Assembly (NCBI GenBank): GCA_964473525.1
Contig: CAYYPK010000017.1
Span: 1 to 64,000 of the forward strand
Source: GCA-2687025 sp964473525
GTDB taxonomy: Bacteria > Poribacteria > WGA-4E > GCA-2687025
Direction of reading: 5' to 3'
Length of the DNA: 64,000 nucleotides
Notes under the pieces: model-generated
The model's database searches: none
Seen by the model: only the letters and a program-made list of their open reading frames with translations
What the model was told of the DNA's origin: nothing
Translations under genes and position numbers: made by a program
Shown: positions 1 to 9,600 of the stretch, piece after piece
Numbering within the stretch: the stretch's first letter is position 1
How the letters are laid out: each line of letters begins with the position of its first letter

Positions 1-173
1 AGGATGCCAGTGACGTGAGAAGGCCGTTTACACCGAATCCTTGACACCCTCCGGAAGCCGGGCGAACACCTGAGCTTCGGCGTTCCCCAAACCCTATGTA
101 GACCATGTCCGCGCCAGCGCGAGCCGGCGCGGCGTCTGTGTGCCCGCCTGCGCATTCCGCAACCCCACTGAGC

Positions 174-3146
174 CTAAGGCGTCGTGAGCGCCTTCAGCGT
201 GTCGTACACCGCCGGATCGTCGGAGCGACCACCGAAGACGAACGGTTGGTACTGGTTCACCGCCGTCGTCATGAATCCCCACGATGCTCCGTGCTCGACG
301 CTCAAGCGAGCGGCTTCCGCCCCGTCCTTCCGCACCTTGTCGTCTTCGTTGCACACGATGGGCTTGCCGTACCGCTTGAGGGCCTCGATACGCGCCGGAA
401 TGTCCGCCAGCGGCGTGCCGTTGTAGTGCGGCATGATGAAGTCGACGGCGTCGGCTACGGGCTCGTGCATGCGCCCGTGTCCCAGGCCGCTGGTGGAGAC
501 CAGTAGCTCCGGCGCGGTGGCCTTCGCCAGCAGCACGAGTTCGACCTGTCCGTCCACGGACTTGATGAGCTCGTGGTCGAAGCCGTTGTGATCGAATTCG
601 TTGGCGACCTCCAGCATCACATTCGTGAAGCCGGTGTCCCGAATCCAACGTACGGCGTTTCGCACGGCGGCGCGGATCGCTGCGTCGTCAGTCAGTACCT
701 GATCCTGACGCTGATAGAAGCACCCCAGAATCACGACGATGCCCTGCTCGTCGCACGCCTCAATGACGCGGGCGATGCGCGCGAGGTACGAGCTGCGCAG
801 AGATCCGTCCGGCGTGAACGCCGAATTGAGCGCCCCTTCATAGCCGGGCATGCCCCCCTGCAAGTTCAGCGTGAAGGCCCGCGCCCCGTGGGCGTAGTAG
901 GCAGGGATATGCGCCAGAAAGGCGCCCGTATTCGCGTCTGAGTCGAAGTCGTCGCGGTTCCTGTCCTCGAATGTCGAATTCACCATGCGCACGTTCATCA
1001 GGAGCCCTTCGGCCTGCGCGCCGGGATAGGTCACTTCGCCGTTGACGTGCCATCGACCGTCCACTATCGCCACGCTCGTCTGTCGCGCCGGGCTCATACA
1101 CGCCTCCTGCTGATTGCTCGCCTTCTCAAACGTGACCCGACGCACGGACAGCGCGTCCTCCCCCGAGAAGACGAGGTGACACGTGAGCCCGTCGTCGCTC
1201 ATCCACTTCGTGGGTAGCGAGCTGCTCTCGCCTGGACCCATGTCCCATTGCTCGGTGAAGTACACCGTAGTCCACGGCCCCCACGGTTCCGGCGCGTCGT
1301 AGATTCCGAAGCCACCCGAGAAGCGCACGTCGTGCTCGGGGCCACGCCCGCGCATATTCGGTATGGGCGGGATGATTTGGCACCAGATGTAGCGACCTAG
1401 GCCGGCGTTGTATGTGATCCCAGATCGGTAGCAACGTTCGGCGTGCTCGAACACGGCCTCACGGTCATCGATGTCGCTTGTCCAGCGCGGGCCGCCCTGC
1501 GCGTCGGCTCCAGCGAAGAACTCGTACGCGTCGCGCTCGCGGACGGCGTCGGTCGGGACGCGCGCGAGCACCATGCGGTCCGCGGCGAGATAGGCCGTGT
1601 CGGCGTCCTGCGAGTAGATGTACGCGTAGCTGTCACGAGCGCCATCGTAGTTGGGACCGAAGTTCAGGAAGGTGGGGCAACCGAAGCTCTCGGTGAACTT
1701 CCAGCCGGACCACGTCCAGGTGTTCCCGTGGTCTTCCGACCACGCCAACTGCGAATTGCCTGTGTTGCGGACCCACATGTACAGCACCCCATCGACCATG
1801 AGCATGCCGCTCCCCTTGCCGCCAGAGGCGCCGTCGCCGGGTCGCTCGATGGACTCGGAACGGATGTTCTCACCCACGATGTCCGGCGGGTCGCCCGTGA
1901 CGCGGCCTACACCGAGGCTCAGCTTGTCCTCCGTCCGCGGGAGTAGACCCCATCCGTCGCCATAGGCTGTGTAGAGCGCATCGTCGTCGCCCCACGTCAT
2001 CGGCCAGTTGTCTGAGCCCTCACCGATGCGGACCACGGATTCAGCGTCCGCCCAGCTCACGCGGCCGACCGCTGCGCTCGGTAGGTAAGGTTCCTTGACG
2101 CCCTGCACGATGCGACTGAAGAAGCCCTCCACACGCCCTCCCCAATCGTCGTCCCAATCCTTGCCGCCGTCGGGACCGGGCAGATGTGAGGCCTTCGACC
2201 CGGTCCCGAGCCGCACGGCGACGATGTCGAGGCTGGGGCAGAAGACGACGAAGCTGTCGCCCAGGCCCGACGCCCAGTAGGTGTCGCGGGGCATCCGGGC
2301 GTACTCGCCGTTCTGGTTGGACCCCCAGTAGTAGGCGTAGTAGGACCACGGCGCGGGCAGGTAGGTCGGCCGCGTGGCGCGACCGAGGAAGTCGGCAGAG
2401 AGTATCTGCTCGTCCCGCCACCGGCCGCCGCGAAGGTAGAGGTACCCGATGCGAGCCAACGCCTCGTACGTGATCGTGATGCCAGACGCGAACTCGCGGT
2501 TGTCGAGGCCGCCGACAGTCTTGGGGCGATAGGCGTTGCCTCGCCAGCGCCACTGCGAAGACGGCGTGTCGATGCGGTCCATGACTTCGCGCTTCGCGAC
2601 CGCTCGTAGATCCTCGCCGAAACGGAGGGTGAGGAGCTCCGCGAGTATGTTGGACGTGTCGTTGCTGTATTCGCCGGCAGAGCCGGGCTCACGCACGAGG
2701 CGCGCGGGTCTCTCGTTGTCGAAGCCTGCCGTCATCGTCGCGAGTTGGCGCACGGTGACGTCTTCGAGCCATGTCCTATCGTCCGCTTCGGCGCCACCCA
2801 AGCCCGGGTAGTGTGTGGTGGCGGGGTCGTCGGAGGACACGAGACCCCGATCTATGGCGACACCCAGCAGCGTGACGCCGAAGGAGCCCTTCGTCGCCGA
2901 CTTTATATCGGCGCGGTACTCGGGGTCGCCCCACTCCGACACGATGTACCCGTGTCGCACGACGCAACCGGCGCCTCCACCGTGGCTCCCGGCGTATTCG
3001 GCGGCGTCTTTGACCGCCTCTGCTGACAACCCCTGGGTCTCCGGCGCCGAGCGCTCCCACTCGTCGGCTGGATATACCCAGGCTCCCGCCGCATGCGCGA
3101 TCACGAACGGACACAACGCCAGGAACGCGACAAGCGGCAGAAGCAT
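174..3146 (-). CDS. Secreted three-domain hydrolase (beta-lactamase-like + propeller-like + glycosidase-like)
   Basis: 990 residues with an N-terminal signal peptide (hydrophobic residues 2-20). Residues about 30-350 resemble class C beta-lactamase/penicillin-binding serine hydrolases: S83-A-T-K86 fits the SxxK motif and Y160-S-N162 the YxN motif. Residues about 355-690 read like a DUF4185-type propeller (repeated W/D-rich strands, an SEDHGNTW Asp-box-like segment). Residues about 695-990 look like a GH5-type TIM barrel, with an acid/base candidate in EVANEF (E850) and a nucleophile candidate in VCNEDD (E934). Start ATG is preceded by GGGAG at 6 nt. It lies 25 nt downstream of a small membrane-protein gene on the same strand. 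The likely role is extracytoplasmic ester/amide or glycan hydrolysis; the substrate is unknown. Motifs are seen directly; domain names are from family knowledge. Confidence 0.8.
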   Translation of the reverse strand: MLLPLVAFLALCPFVIAHAAGAWVYPADEWERSAPETQGLSAEAVKDAAEYAGSHGGGAGCVVRHGYIVSEWGDPEYRADIKSATKGSFGVTLLGVAIDRGLVSSDDPATTHYPGLGGAEADDRTWLEDVTVRQLATMTAGFDNERPARLVREPGSAGEYSNDTSNILAELLTLRFGEDLRAVAKREVMDRIDTPSSQWRWRGNAYRPKTVGGLDNREFASGITITYEALARIGYLYLRGGRWRDEQILSADFLGRATRPTYLPAPWSYYAYYWGSNQNGEYARMPRDTYWASGLGDSFVVFCPSLDIVAVRLGTGSKASHLPGPDGGKDWDDDWGGRVEGFFSRIVQGVKEPYLPSAAVGRVSWADAESVVRIGEGSDNWPMTWGDDDALYTAYGDGWGLLPRTEDKLSLGVGRVTGDPPDIVGENIRSESIERPGDGASGGKGSGMLMVDGVLYMWVRNTGNSQLAWSEDHGNTWTWSGWKFTESFGCPTFLNFGPNYDGARDSYAYIYSQDADTAYLAADRMVLARVPTDAVRERDAYEFFAGADAQGGPRWTSDIDDREAVFEHAERCYRSGITYNAGLGRYIWCQIIPPIPNMRGRGPEHDVRFSGGFGIYDAPEPWGPWTTVYFTEQWDMGPGESSSLPTKWMSDDGLTCHLVFSGEDALSVRRVTFEKASNQQEACMSPARQTSVAIVDGRWHVNGEVTYPGAQAEGLLMNVRMVNSTFEDRNRDDFDSDANTGAFLAHIPAYYAHGARAFTLNLQGGMPGYEGALNSAFTPDGSLRSSYLARIARVIEACDEQGIVVILGCFYQRQDQVLTDDAAIRAAVRNAVRWIRDTGFTNVMLEVANEFDHNGFDHELIKSVDGQVELVLLAKATAPELLVSTSGLGHGRMHEPVADAVDFIMPHYNGTPLADIPARIEALKRYGKPIVCNEDDKVRKDGAEAARLSVEHGASWGFMTTAVNQYQPFVFGGRSDDPAVYDTLKALTTP

Positions 3147-3171
3147 GTGTGGCTCCCTGTGGCGGCCGAGG

Positions 3172-3405
3172 TTAGCCCTTCCTGGCGCCGGACACGCCAG
3201 CCAGCACGCCGACGAGCAGGCCGACTTTCAGCGCCGTAAGCCAGGAGATCGTGGCGGCGACGTACCCCTCCTCCACGGCCCGAGGGAACAGGTCCGGGAC
3301 GGTCCACTCCCACAGGAGCTTGACGAGCAGGAGCGTGAACACGAACGCGATCAGCGCAAACATACAACCGGCGGGTATGGCGACCGCCCTCCATAGCGTG
3401 CGCAT
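3172..3405 (-). CDS. Small two-TM membrane protein, unknown function
   Basis: 77 residues. Two hydrophobic segments (about residues 8-28 and 52-72) are separated by a short polar loop with WEWTVPDLFPR. I chose the ATG at 3405 rather than an in-frame ATG 75 nt further upstream, because GGAGA sits 7 nt before it and the upstream extension is Pro/Arg-rich with no membrane character. The gene ends 25 nt before the 990-residue secreted hydrolase, so the two probably share a transcript. No family was recognised. Confidence 0.6.
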   Translation of the reverse strand: MRTLWRAVAIPAGCMFALIAFVFTLLLVKLLWEWTVPDLFPRAVEEGYVAATISWLTALKVGLLVGVLAGVSGARKG

Positions 3406-3622
3406 GGGATGTCTCCGGCGGGCCACGGGGCAGAGAACGCCTGACGGAAGGAGCATAGGTCGAGGGTCGGGCGCTGGCAACGTCCTGCAAGACGCGAGTC
3501 ACGGGAACGGCTCATCCCCCAAGCTATCGCCGCCCTGACGGTGTATAGTTCAGGCGACTTGACCGCCCGGTATTGGCAGAGAAGTTGCACGGCTAAGACG
3601 ACACGACGGAGAAGGACGGGCA

Positions 3623-4339
3623 TTGGCTGATTGGCTGCGCATAGCGCATCGCGGCGCGTCGGGACACGCGCCGGAGAACACTCTGGCGGCGTTTCGTAAG
3701 GCGGTGGACATGGGCGTCGACGGCATTGAGATGGACGTCCGTCTCACATCCGACAACGAGGTGATCGCCCTCCACGACTCGTCGCTGAACAGAACCACGG
3801 ACGCCACCGGAGAAGTGTCGGAGATGCCGCTCGCCGATATCCGTCAAGCGAACGCAGGCGAGGGCGAGCGGGTGCCCACGCTTGCCGAAGCCCTGGAGGC
3901 GATCCCGCCGGACATTCTCGCGTTCGTCGAGATCAAGGCGATCGAAGCGACCCGGCATGCCGTGCGGATCGTGCAGGAGATGGACAGACTTGATCAGGCC
4001 GTCATCATCTCGTTCAACGCCGACGCGTTGCGTATGCTGCGCGCGTTGGACTCGCGCCTGCCGATGGGTCTGCTCCTCGGCGGAGCGATGGGAACGTACA
4101 ACAAGGCGTCGTCGGTCGGTCTCGACCTGCTCCACCGCGCGCAAGCGGCCGGCACTTCGACGGTCAGCGCCAACTGGCAGCTGCTGACGCCGAGTACTGT
4201 CAGCGAGGTCCGGCGGCGCGGCGGCTCCGTGTGGACGTGGACTGTCAACGACGTCGACGACATCCGACGCGTCGCCGACATGGGCGTGCAAGCGATCACG
4301 TCCGACTACCCCGACAGGCTGAATGAGGCGCTCTCGTAG
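3623..4339 (+). CDS. ugpQ: Glycerophosphodiester phosphodiesterase
   Basis: 238 residues, a single GDPD TIM-barrel domain of normal length for the cytoplasmic UgpQ-type enzymes. It would hydrolyse glycerophosphodiesters to glycerol-3-phosphate plus an alcohol. The signature residues are present: H9-R10-G11 with PENT at 17-20, E36 and D38 in GIEMDV (metal ligands), and H51 (general acid). No signal peptide. The start is TTG with GAAGGA about 7 nt upstream. The stop codon directly abuts the ATG of the next gene (TAGATG), so it is the first gene of a GDPD, membrane-protein, MoxR operon. The association with MoxR may be incidental. Symbol given by family resemblance. Confidence 0.88.
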   Translation: MADWLRIAHRGASGHAPENTLAAFRKAVDMGVDGIEMDVRLTSDNEVIALHDSSLNRTTDATGEVSEMPLADIRQANAGEGERVPTLAEALEAIPPDILAFVEIKAIEATRHAVRIVQEMDRLDQAVIISFNADALRMLRALDSRLPMGLLLGGAMGTYNKASSVGLDLLHRAQAAGTSTVSANWQLLTPSTVSEVRRRGGSVWTWTVNDVDDIRRVADMGVQAITSDYPDRLNEALS

Positions 4340-5674
4340 ATGCCACCATCGTCCCTGCAATCCGCGATCGAGCCGTTCCTTCGCCGCGCGCGTTGGCGGG
4401 CGACAGCGCGCGGCGCGGTAGACGGGACGATGGTTGGGGCGGCTATCGCCGCGTGCGCGCTCGCCTCGGGTCGGCTGTGGGACGTCGGTGGGCCGCCACT
4501 CGCCACGGTCGGGCTCGCGGGATCGCTGGTCTTTGGCGTCGTAGCGGCCCGCTGGCGGATGCCGGCGCCGCCGCGACTGCTCGCCTCGTTGGACGCCGAG
4601 CTGGGCCTGAAGGCACGTGTCCGCACCGCTTGGGAGTCGGAGGCCTCCGGCGACCCAAACCCTCTCGTCGAGGCGCAGATCCGCGACGCCATCGGCAGGC
4701 TTAGCCTTCGCGCGACGCGCGATTGGATACCACGCCTCCTGCCGCGTAGAGCGTGGGGGATTCCAGTGGTCGTCGTCCTCGCGGTCGCGACGCTGCTACT
4801 GCCGTCGCGCGGCGAAGCGGAGCCACAACTCAGCAATCAGCAGCGCCAGGCAGTCACGCGAGCCGCGGAGGCGTTGGGCGACGACGAGGCGTTAGCCGAA
4901 CGGCTGCGGGAGGCGGCCACGGTAGACGAGGCTCTGGCCGCGCTCGCTGACGTCGAGGCGCGTGTCGAGGCGCATGAGGAGAGTCGCCGCGCGCTGGGCG
5001 CGACGCGCGAGGCCCTACGCAACATAGCGGACGGCCCTAGCCCAGCCGACGCCTTGCGTGACGTGGCGGCGACGTCCTACCCAGAGTTGCAGGACCAACT
5101 CCGCGCGCTGCGCGCCAAGCTCGCCCGCAATGCAACGACTGCGGGATTGGCGCAGGCGCTGGAGGAGGTAGGGACGCGCGACGTGACGGAGACCACCCTC
5201 AGAAAGATCGTCGAGGAGTTGCGCAAGCTGGAGGACGCCGCTGGCACGGAGCCTCTGGCGTCTCTGGACGAGATACGCGAGCAGAAGCGCGCGGTCGCCC
5301 TGGCCGCGATAGACGCGCAAGAAGGCGGCACGAACGCGCGTACAGACGGCGTAGCGGGAACCGAGACGGGCCAAATGACCGCGCAGGGGTCGCGTCTGGA
5401 GGATGTCGCCGCCGCGCGAGAGGCCGCAGACGCCATGCTGCTCGAGAGCATGGAGTCCTCGTCGCTGCGGGAAAGCCGAGTGCAAACGAGAAGGCGAGAC
5501 GAGAACGGCCTCGCGTTGGAGGCGGAGCTCATGCCGTTCCGCGAAGCCGTGGCGAACGCGCGGGCGGGAGTGGCATACGCGGTGCAGAACAACGAACTCC
5601 CCGCAGCCTATCGCGACAGGATTCGCCGGTACTTCGACGCACTACAGGAGATCGCCGAGGAGGACGCGCCGTGA
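4340..5674 (+). CDS. MoxR-linked membrane protein with long coiled coil (DUF4175-like)
   Basis: 444 residues. Hydrophobic segments lie near residues 29-46, 50-68 and 138-154. They are followed by about 250 residues of Ala/Glu/Arg-rich heptad-like helix (about 170-300) and a C-terminal helical part. No catalytic motif was seen. The layout resembles the DUF4175-type proteins often found beside MoxR ATPases and von Willebrand factor A genes; this is inference from architecture and neighbourhood. It starts immediately after the GDPD stop and overlaps the MoxR start by 4 nt (GTGA), so the three genes are translationally coupled. A membrane-anchored partner or substrate of the MoxR ATPase is the likeliest role. 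Confidence 0.65.
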   Translation: MPPSSLQSAIEPFLRRARWRATARGAVDGTMVGAAIAACALASGRLWDVGGPPLATVGLAGSLVFGVVAARWRMPAPPRLLASLDAELGLKARVRTAWESEASGDPNPLVEAQIRDAIGRLSLRATRDWIPRLLPRRAWGIPVVVVLAVATLLLPSRGEAEPQLSNQQRQAVTRAAEALGDDEALAERLREAATVDEALAALADVEARVEAHEESRRALGATREALRNIADGPSPADALRDVAATSYPELQDQLRALRAKLARNATTAGLAQALEEVGTRDVTETTLRKIVEELRKLEDAAGTEPLASLDEIREQKRAVALAAIDAQEGGTNARTDGVAGTETGQMTAQGSRLEDVAAAREAADAMLLESMESSSLRESRVQTRRRDENGLALEAELMPFREAVANARAGVAYAVQNNELPAAYRDRIRRYFDALQEIAEEDAP

Positions 5675-6663
5675 GCGACAACTCCGTCGAAGCGCGTGTC
5701 GCTCGTTTCGGAGACGACTACAACGCGGCCCGTGAGGAGATCGAAAAGGTCATCGTCGGGCAGACGGACGTTGTCGACGGTGTGCTAACCGCGATCTTCG
5801 CCTCGGGACACGTGCTGTTAGAGGGCGTGCCGGGGCTGGGCAAGACGTCCCTCGTCCGCGCGTTGGCGGAGACGCTTCGTCTGGACTTCAAGCGCGTGCA
5901 GTTCACCCCCGACTTGATGCCCTCCGACGTCACCGGGACGCGCGTGCTCGTCGAGTCGCGGGACGGTCATAGAGAGTTCGAGTTCCAGCGGGGGCCGCTC
6001 TTCGCGAACCTCGTCCTCGCCGATGAGATCAACCGCGCCTCGCCTCGTACACAGTCGTCCCTGCTGGAAGCGATGCAGGAGCGGTCGGTGAGCGACGGCG
6101 TGACAACGTACGAACTCGACGCGCCGTTCTTCGTCATGGCGACGCAGAACCCGCTGGATATGGAGGGGACGTACCCGCTGCCCGAGGCGCAGTTGGACCG
6201 CTTCCTGTTCAAGCTCCTCGTGCCGTTCCCAACGGCGGACACGCTCGCAACGGTCCTGGAACGCACGACGGCGAACGAGCCGCCCCACGCGTCGCCCGTA
6301 CTGGAACGCGACGCCATCCTCAGCCACCAGCGCCTCGCACGCGAGGTGGTGATTGCCTCGCACGTCCGCGACTACGTGATCCGCCTCACGCTGGCGACAC
6401 ATCCACACTCGGAGCACGCCCCGGAGTCGGTGCGTGAATACGTGGCGTACGGAGCCAGCCCACGCGGAGCGCAGGCGTTAGAGCTAGCCGCGAAGGTTCG
6501 CGCGCTTCTGGACGGCAGGCTCAACGTCGACTTCGACGACGTGCGCGCGGTTGCGCTGCCCGCGCTGCGCCATCGTGTCCTACTCAATTTCGAGGGGTCC
6601 GCGGAGAGGGTCGAGCCGGACGCGCTCGTGACCGACGCGCTGGCAGCCGTCCAGGCTACTTGA
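5671..6663 (+). CDS. moxR: MoxR-family AAA ATPase
   Basis: 330 residues, the usual MoxR length. Walker A GVPGLGKT is at 52-59, Walker B LVLADE at 114-119, and the sensor-1 region MATQNP follows. The segment EGTYPLPEAQLDRF is the typical MoxR signature. The C-terminal lid domain is present. MoxR ATPases act as chaperone-like motors that mature partner protein complexes, usually with DUF58 and VWA-domain proteins. Those partners are not in this operon; only the upstream membrane coiled-coil protein is. The start is GTG, overlapping the preceding stop. The gene ends convergently, overlapping the last 8 nt of the giant surface-protein gene on the other strand. Confidence 0.93.
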   Translation: MSDNSVEARVARFGDDYNAAREEIEKVIVGQTDVVDGVLTAIFASGHVLLEGVPGLGKTSLVRALAETLRLDFKRVQFTPDLMPSDVTGTRVLVESRDGHREFEFQRGPLFANLVLADEINRASPRTQSSLLEAMQERSVSDGVTTYELDAPFFVMATQNPLDMEGTYPLPEAQLDRFLFKLLVPFPTADTLATVLERTTANEPPHASPVLERDAILSHQRLAREVVIASHVRDYVIRLTLATHPHSEHAPESVREYVAYGASPRGAQALELAAKVRALLDGRLNVDFDDVRAVALPALRHRVLLNFEGSAERVEPDALVTDALAAVQAT

Positions 6664-9600
6664 GCACGACCATCCTGCCGTAGCGCGACTCCGCTCCCGC
6701 GCGCAACACGTAGATGTACGTGCCGCTGGCTGCCGTCTCACCCAGCGTGTTCCGACCGTCCCAATGCGCGGCGTTCTCGCGCGTGACGTGTCGCCCCGCG
6801 ACGCGGTGGCCGAGATCGATGACCCGCACCATCTCGCCGGTCGTCGCGTATATCTCGATGCTCACGCGCGAGTCCTCGTTCAGCTCGAAGGGAATCCACG
6901 TCTCGGGGTTGAAGGGGTTCGGGTAGTTCGGTAGCAGCGCCGTCGTCGCCGGCACGTCACGGACGAGCCTCGCCATCAGTTCCTGACGCCCGGCTGGCAC
7001 GGCCGCCGAGCCTCGCCTCGCCAGATCATGCGTCCCGCCGTATGCCGACAGAGAGATGCGGTATCCTGGCGGCGGGGCGCTCCCGGCCCAGCGCAGAACG
7101 CCCGCGTCCGGGGCGTTCACCACGACCCGCCACTCGGCGCCCTCCGTATCGGCGGGCTTTATGCTCTGCGTGAGACGCGCGACGACATCGTCCGTCGCGA
7201 TGTAGAGCGCCGCCCTGGATCCCTGGATAGGAGCCGGGGGCTGCGGCATATCCATCGCGTCGTATCCCGAGGAAGCCTCTGCCGACAGACCAAGCGTTAC
7301 GGAGCGAGCCAGCGAGTCGACTCCAGACAGCGCCAGCGTTGCGCTCCAGTCCGGGGTCTCGACATCCGGCGCCGGGTAGAACTGAGTCGTCGTGCCGGAC
7401 AGGTGGCGCGCTTGCGTGAGCGTGACGACGCTGTCCGTCGAGTCTGGGTTCAGCGCCCAGTAGCCCTGCCCCTCGGTCAGACTCGTGACGGCGGCGTACG
7501 CCCCTGCGCTGTCGAAGCTGAAGACGCGGTTCGTCGCCCCTCCCGTTAGCAGGCTCGCGGGGGTTACGCCCCACGATTCCGAGTCGTTCTGCGTTGCTGG
7601 CGCGCCTACGAGGTTCCAGCCGGGGCTCAGCGTGACCGATGTCTGCCGCGCGCTCGCGGTGTCCACGTCAAGTTCCAGGGACACGGTCGTCGTGGCGTCC
7701 GAGAACAGGAAGATACCGGTTGACACGGCGTCTACCGCCGACAGGTCCGTCACACCCTCGTACACCTCGCTCGAGGCGTTCCACGTGAAGGCCGACAGGT
7801 TCGCCGCCTCAAGGGCTGTCAGGTCTCCCGCCCCTGGCAACGACAGGAGATGCCAGGTGTCCGCCGTCAGGGAGATATCGACCGGCACGGTCGTCCGCAC
7901 GGATGTCTTGTCGACCATGAGCGTCCACGTCTCACTGCTGGACGCCAAGACCGTGCTCGTGAACCCGTTGTTCGCAGCGCTGAGGCTGTACGTCTCGCCA
8001 CTGGAGGCAACGAGGAGAGCGTTGTTGAACGAGCCCGCCGCCGAGAGCAGGGCGTCGATATCCGCCTGTGTCCAAGAGATAGTGACGTCCGCGTCCTGCG
8101 CCGTGAGCTCGTCGACGACCAGGCTCCACTCGAGGGAGTCGCCCGCTGGCGTCGCTAGGATGTCCCGCTCGAGATCGGAGCCAGAGCGCGAGAACGCCGC
8201 GTTGATTATCGAACCGCCACCAGCGGACGCGATGTCGGCAAACGCCGTGTCGACAGCGTCGGACGCGCTCGCCGAGAAACCGAAGGACACGACGTGGCTC
8301 TCGCCGCCGGAAGCAATCGTCAAGCTCGCCTCCGTGACGGACACAACGGTCACCGTGAACGTCGTCGTGCCGCTCTGTGGGTCGCTCCCGCCGGCCGTCG
8401 TGCCGTCGTCCTGAGCGGTCACGGTGATCGTGGCGCTGCCGGTGGCGTCAGCGACGGGCGTGAACGTCAGCGTGGGGTCCGAGCCGCCTTCCGTGAAGGG
8501 CGACCCGCTGATCGTCGGGTGCGGCACGACGCTGGTCGTGTCGCTGGTCGCCGATATCGTGAGGCTCTGCGTGTCCTCGTCGGACCCACCACCGGCGTCG
8601 ATGCCGGACAGCGTGATCGTGACCGAGCCCAGATCCTCGCCGACCGTCTGATCGGCGACCGCGGTGAACGTCGGCGCGTCGTTGGCTTCGCTGACGGTCA
8701 CGCTGACCGTCGCCGCCGCGCTATCCGCCTGTCCGTCGTTCACGGTGAATTCGAACGTGTCGGAGCCGGCGAAGTCCGCTGTCGGTGTGTACGTAACGTC
8801 GGGCGCCGTGCCGGTTAGCGCGCCGTTGGTCGGCTGTGTAGTCACGGTGTACGTAAGCGTGTCGCCGTCGGCGTCCGTCCCAGCAAGCGCGATCGCGAGC
8901 GCCGTGTCCTCGGTCGCCGTCACCGACTGCGCCGTTGCGACGGGCGTGGTGTCGTTGTCCGTGATAGTAACGGTGTGCGAGCTCTGCGCGCCCTCCGTCG
9001 CGTTCACCAGAGACGCTCCGTCAAGCGTGGCGATGACGGTCTCGTCGCCTTCCTCCGTCGTGTCGTCAATCACGCTGAACGATGCGGACGCGCTCGTCGC
9101 GCCTGCGGAGATAACGACGCTTGCCGCAGCCAGGCTGTGATCCACGCTGCCACCACTCGCCGTGCCTCCGACGGTGAACGGGGCGGTGACATCTCGGCCG
9201 CTTGCCGCGCTCAACTCGACCGAGAAGGAGACGGAACCGTCACCCTCGCCGACCGTCTGCGACGCGGACGAGAAAGCCACCGTGGGCGATGCGTCGTCGT
9301 CCGCGACAGTCGTGGTGTGCTCGGTCACGACACCAGCCGTCGCGTTCACGATCGACCCCGTCGTCATCGTGACGACGATCGTCTCATCGTCCTCGTCCAG
9401 CGAGTCGGCGATCAACGAGGCGGTGATGTTGGCGGTGGTCAGTCCGGCGGTGACGGTGAGACTGCCGTCCGCCAGGTCGTGGTCTACGGACCCAGCCGTC
9501 GCCGATCCCGACACGGTGTACGGCACCGTGATATCGAAGGCGCTCGCGATGTCCAGCGCCACGGCGATGGTGAGTGTCCCGTCGGCCTCGCCTACGGTCT

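Noticed and set aside
1..173. Left edge of the window
   Set aside because: Short ORFs here are shadows of the hydrolase gene or lack support; no feature could be assigned.
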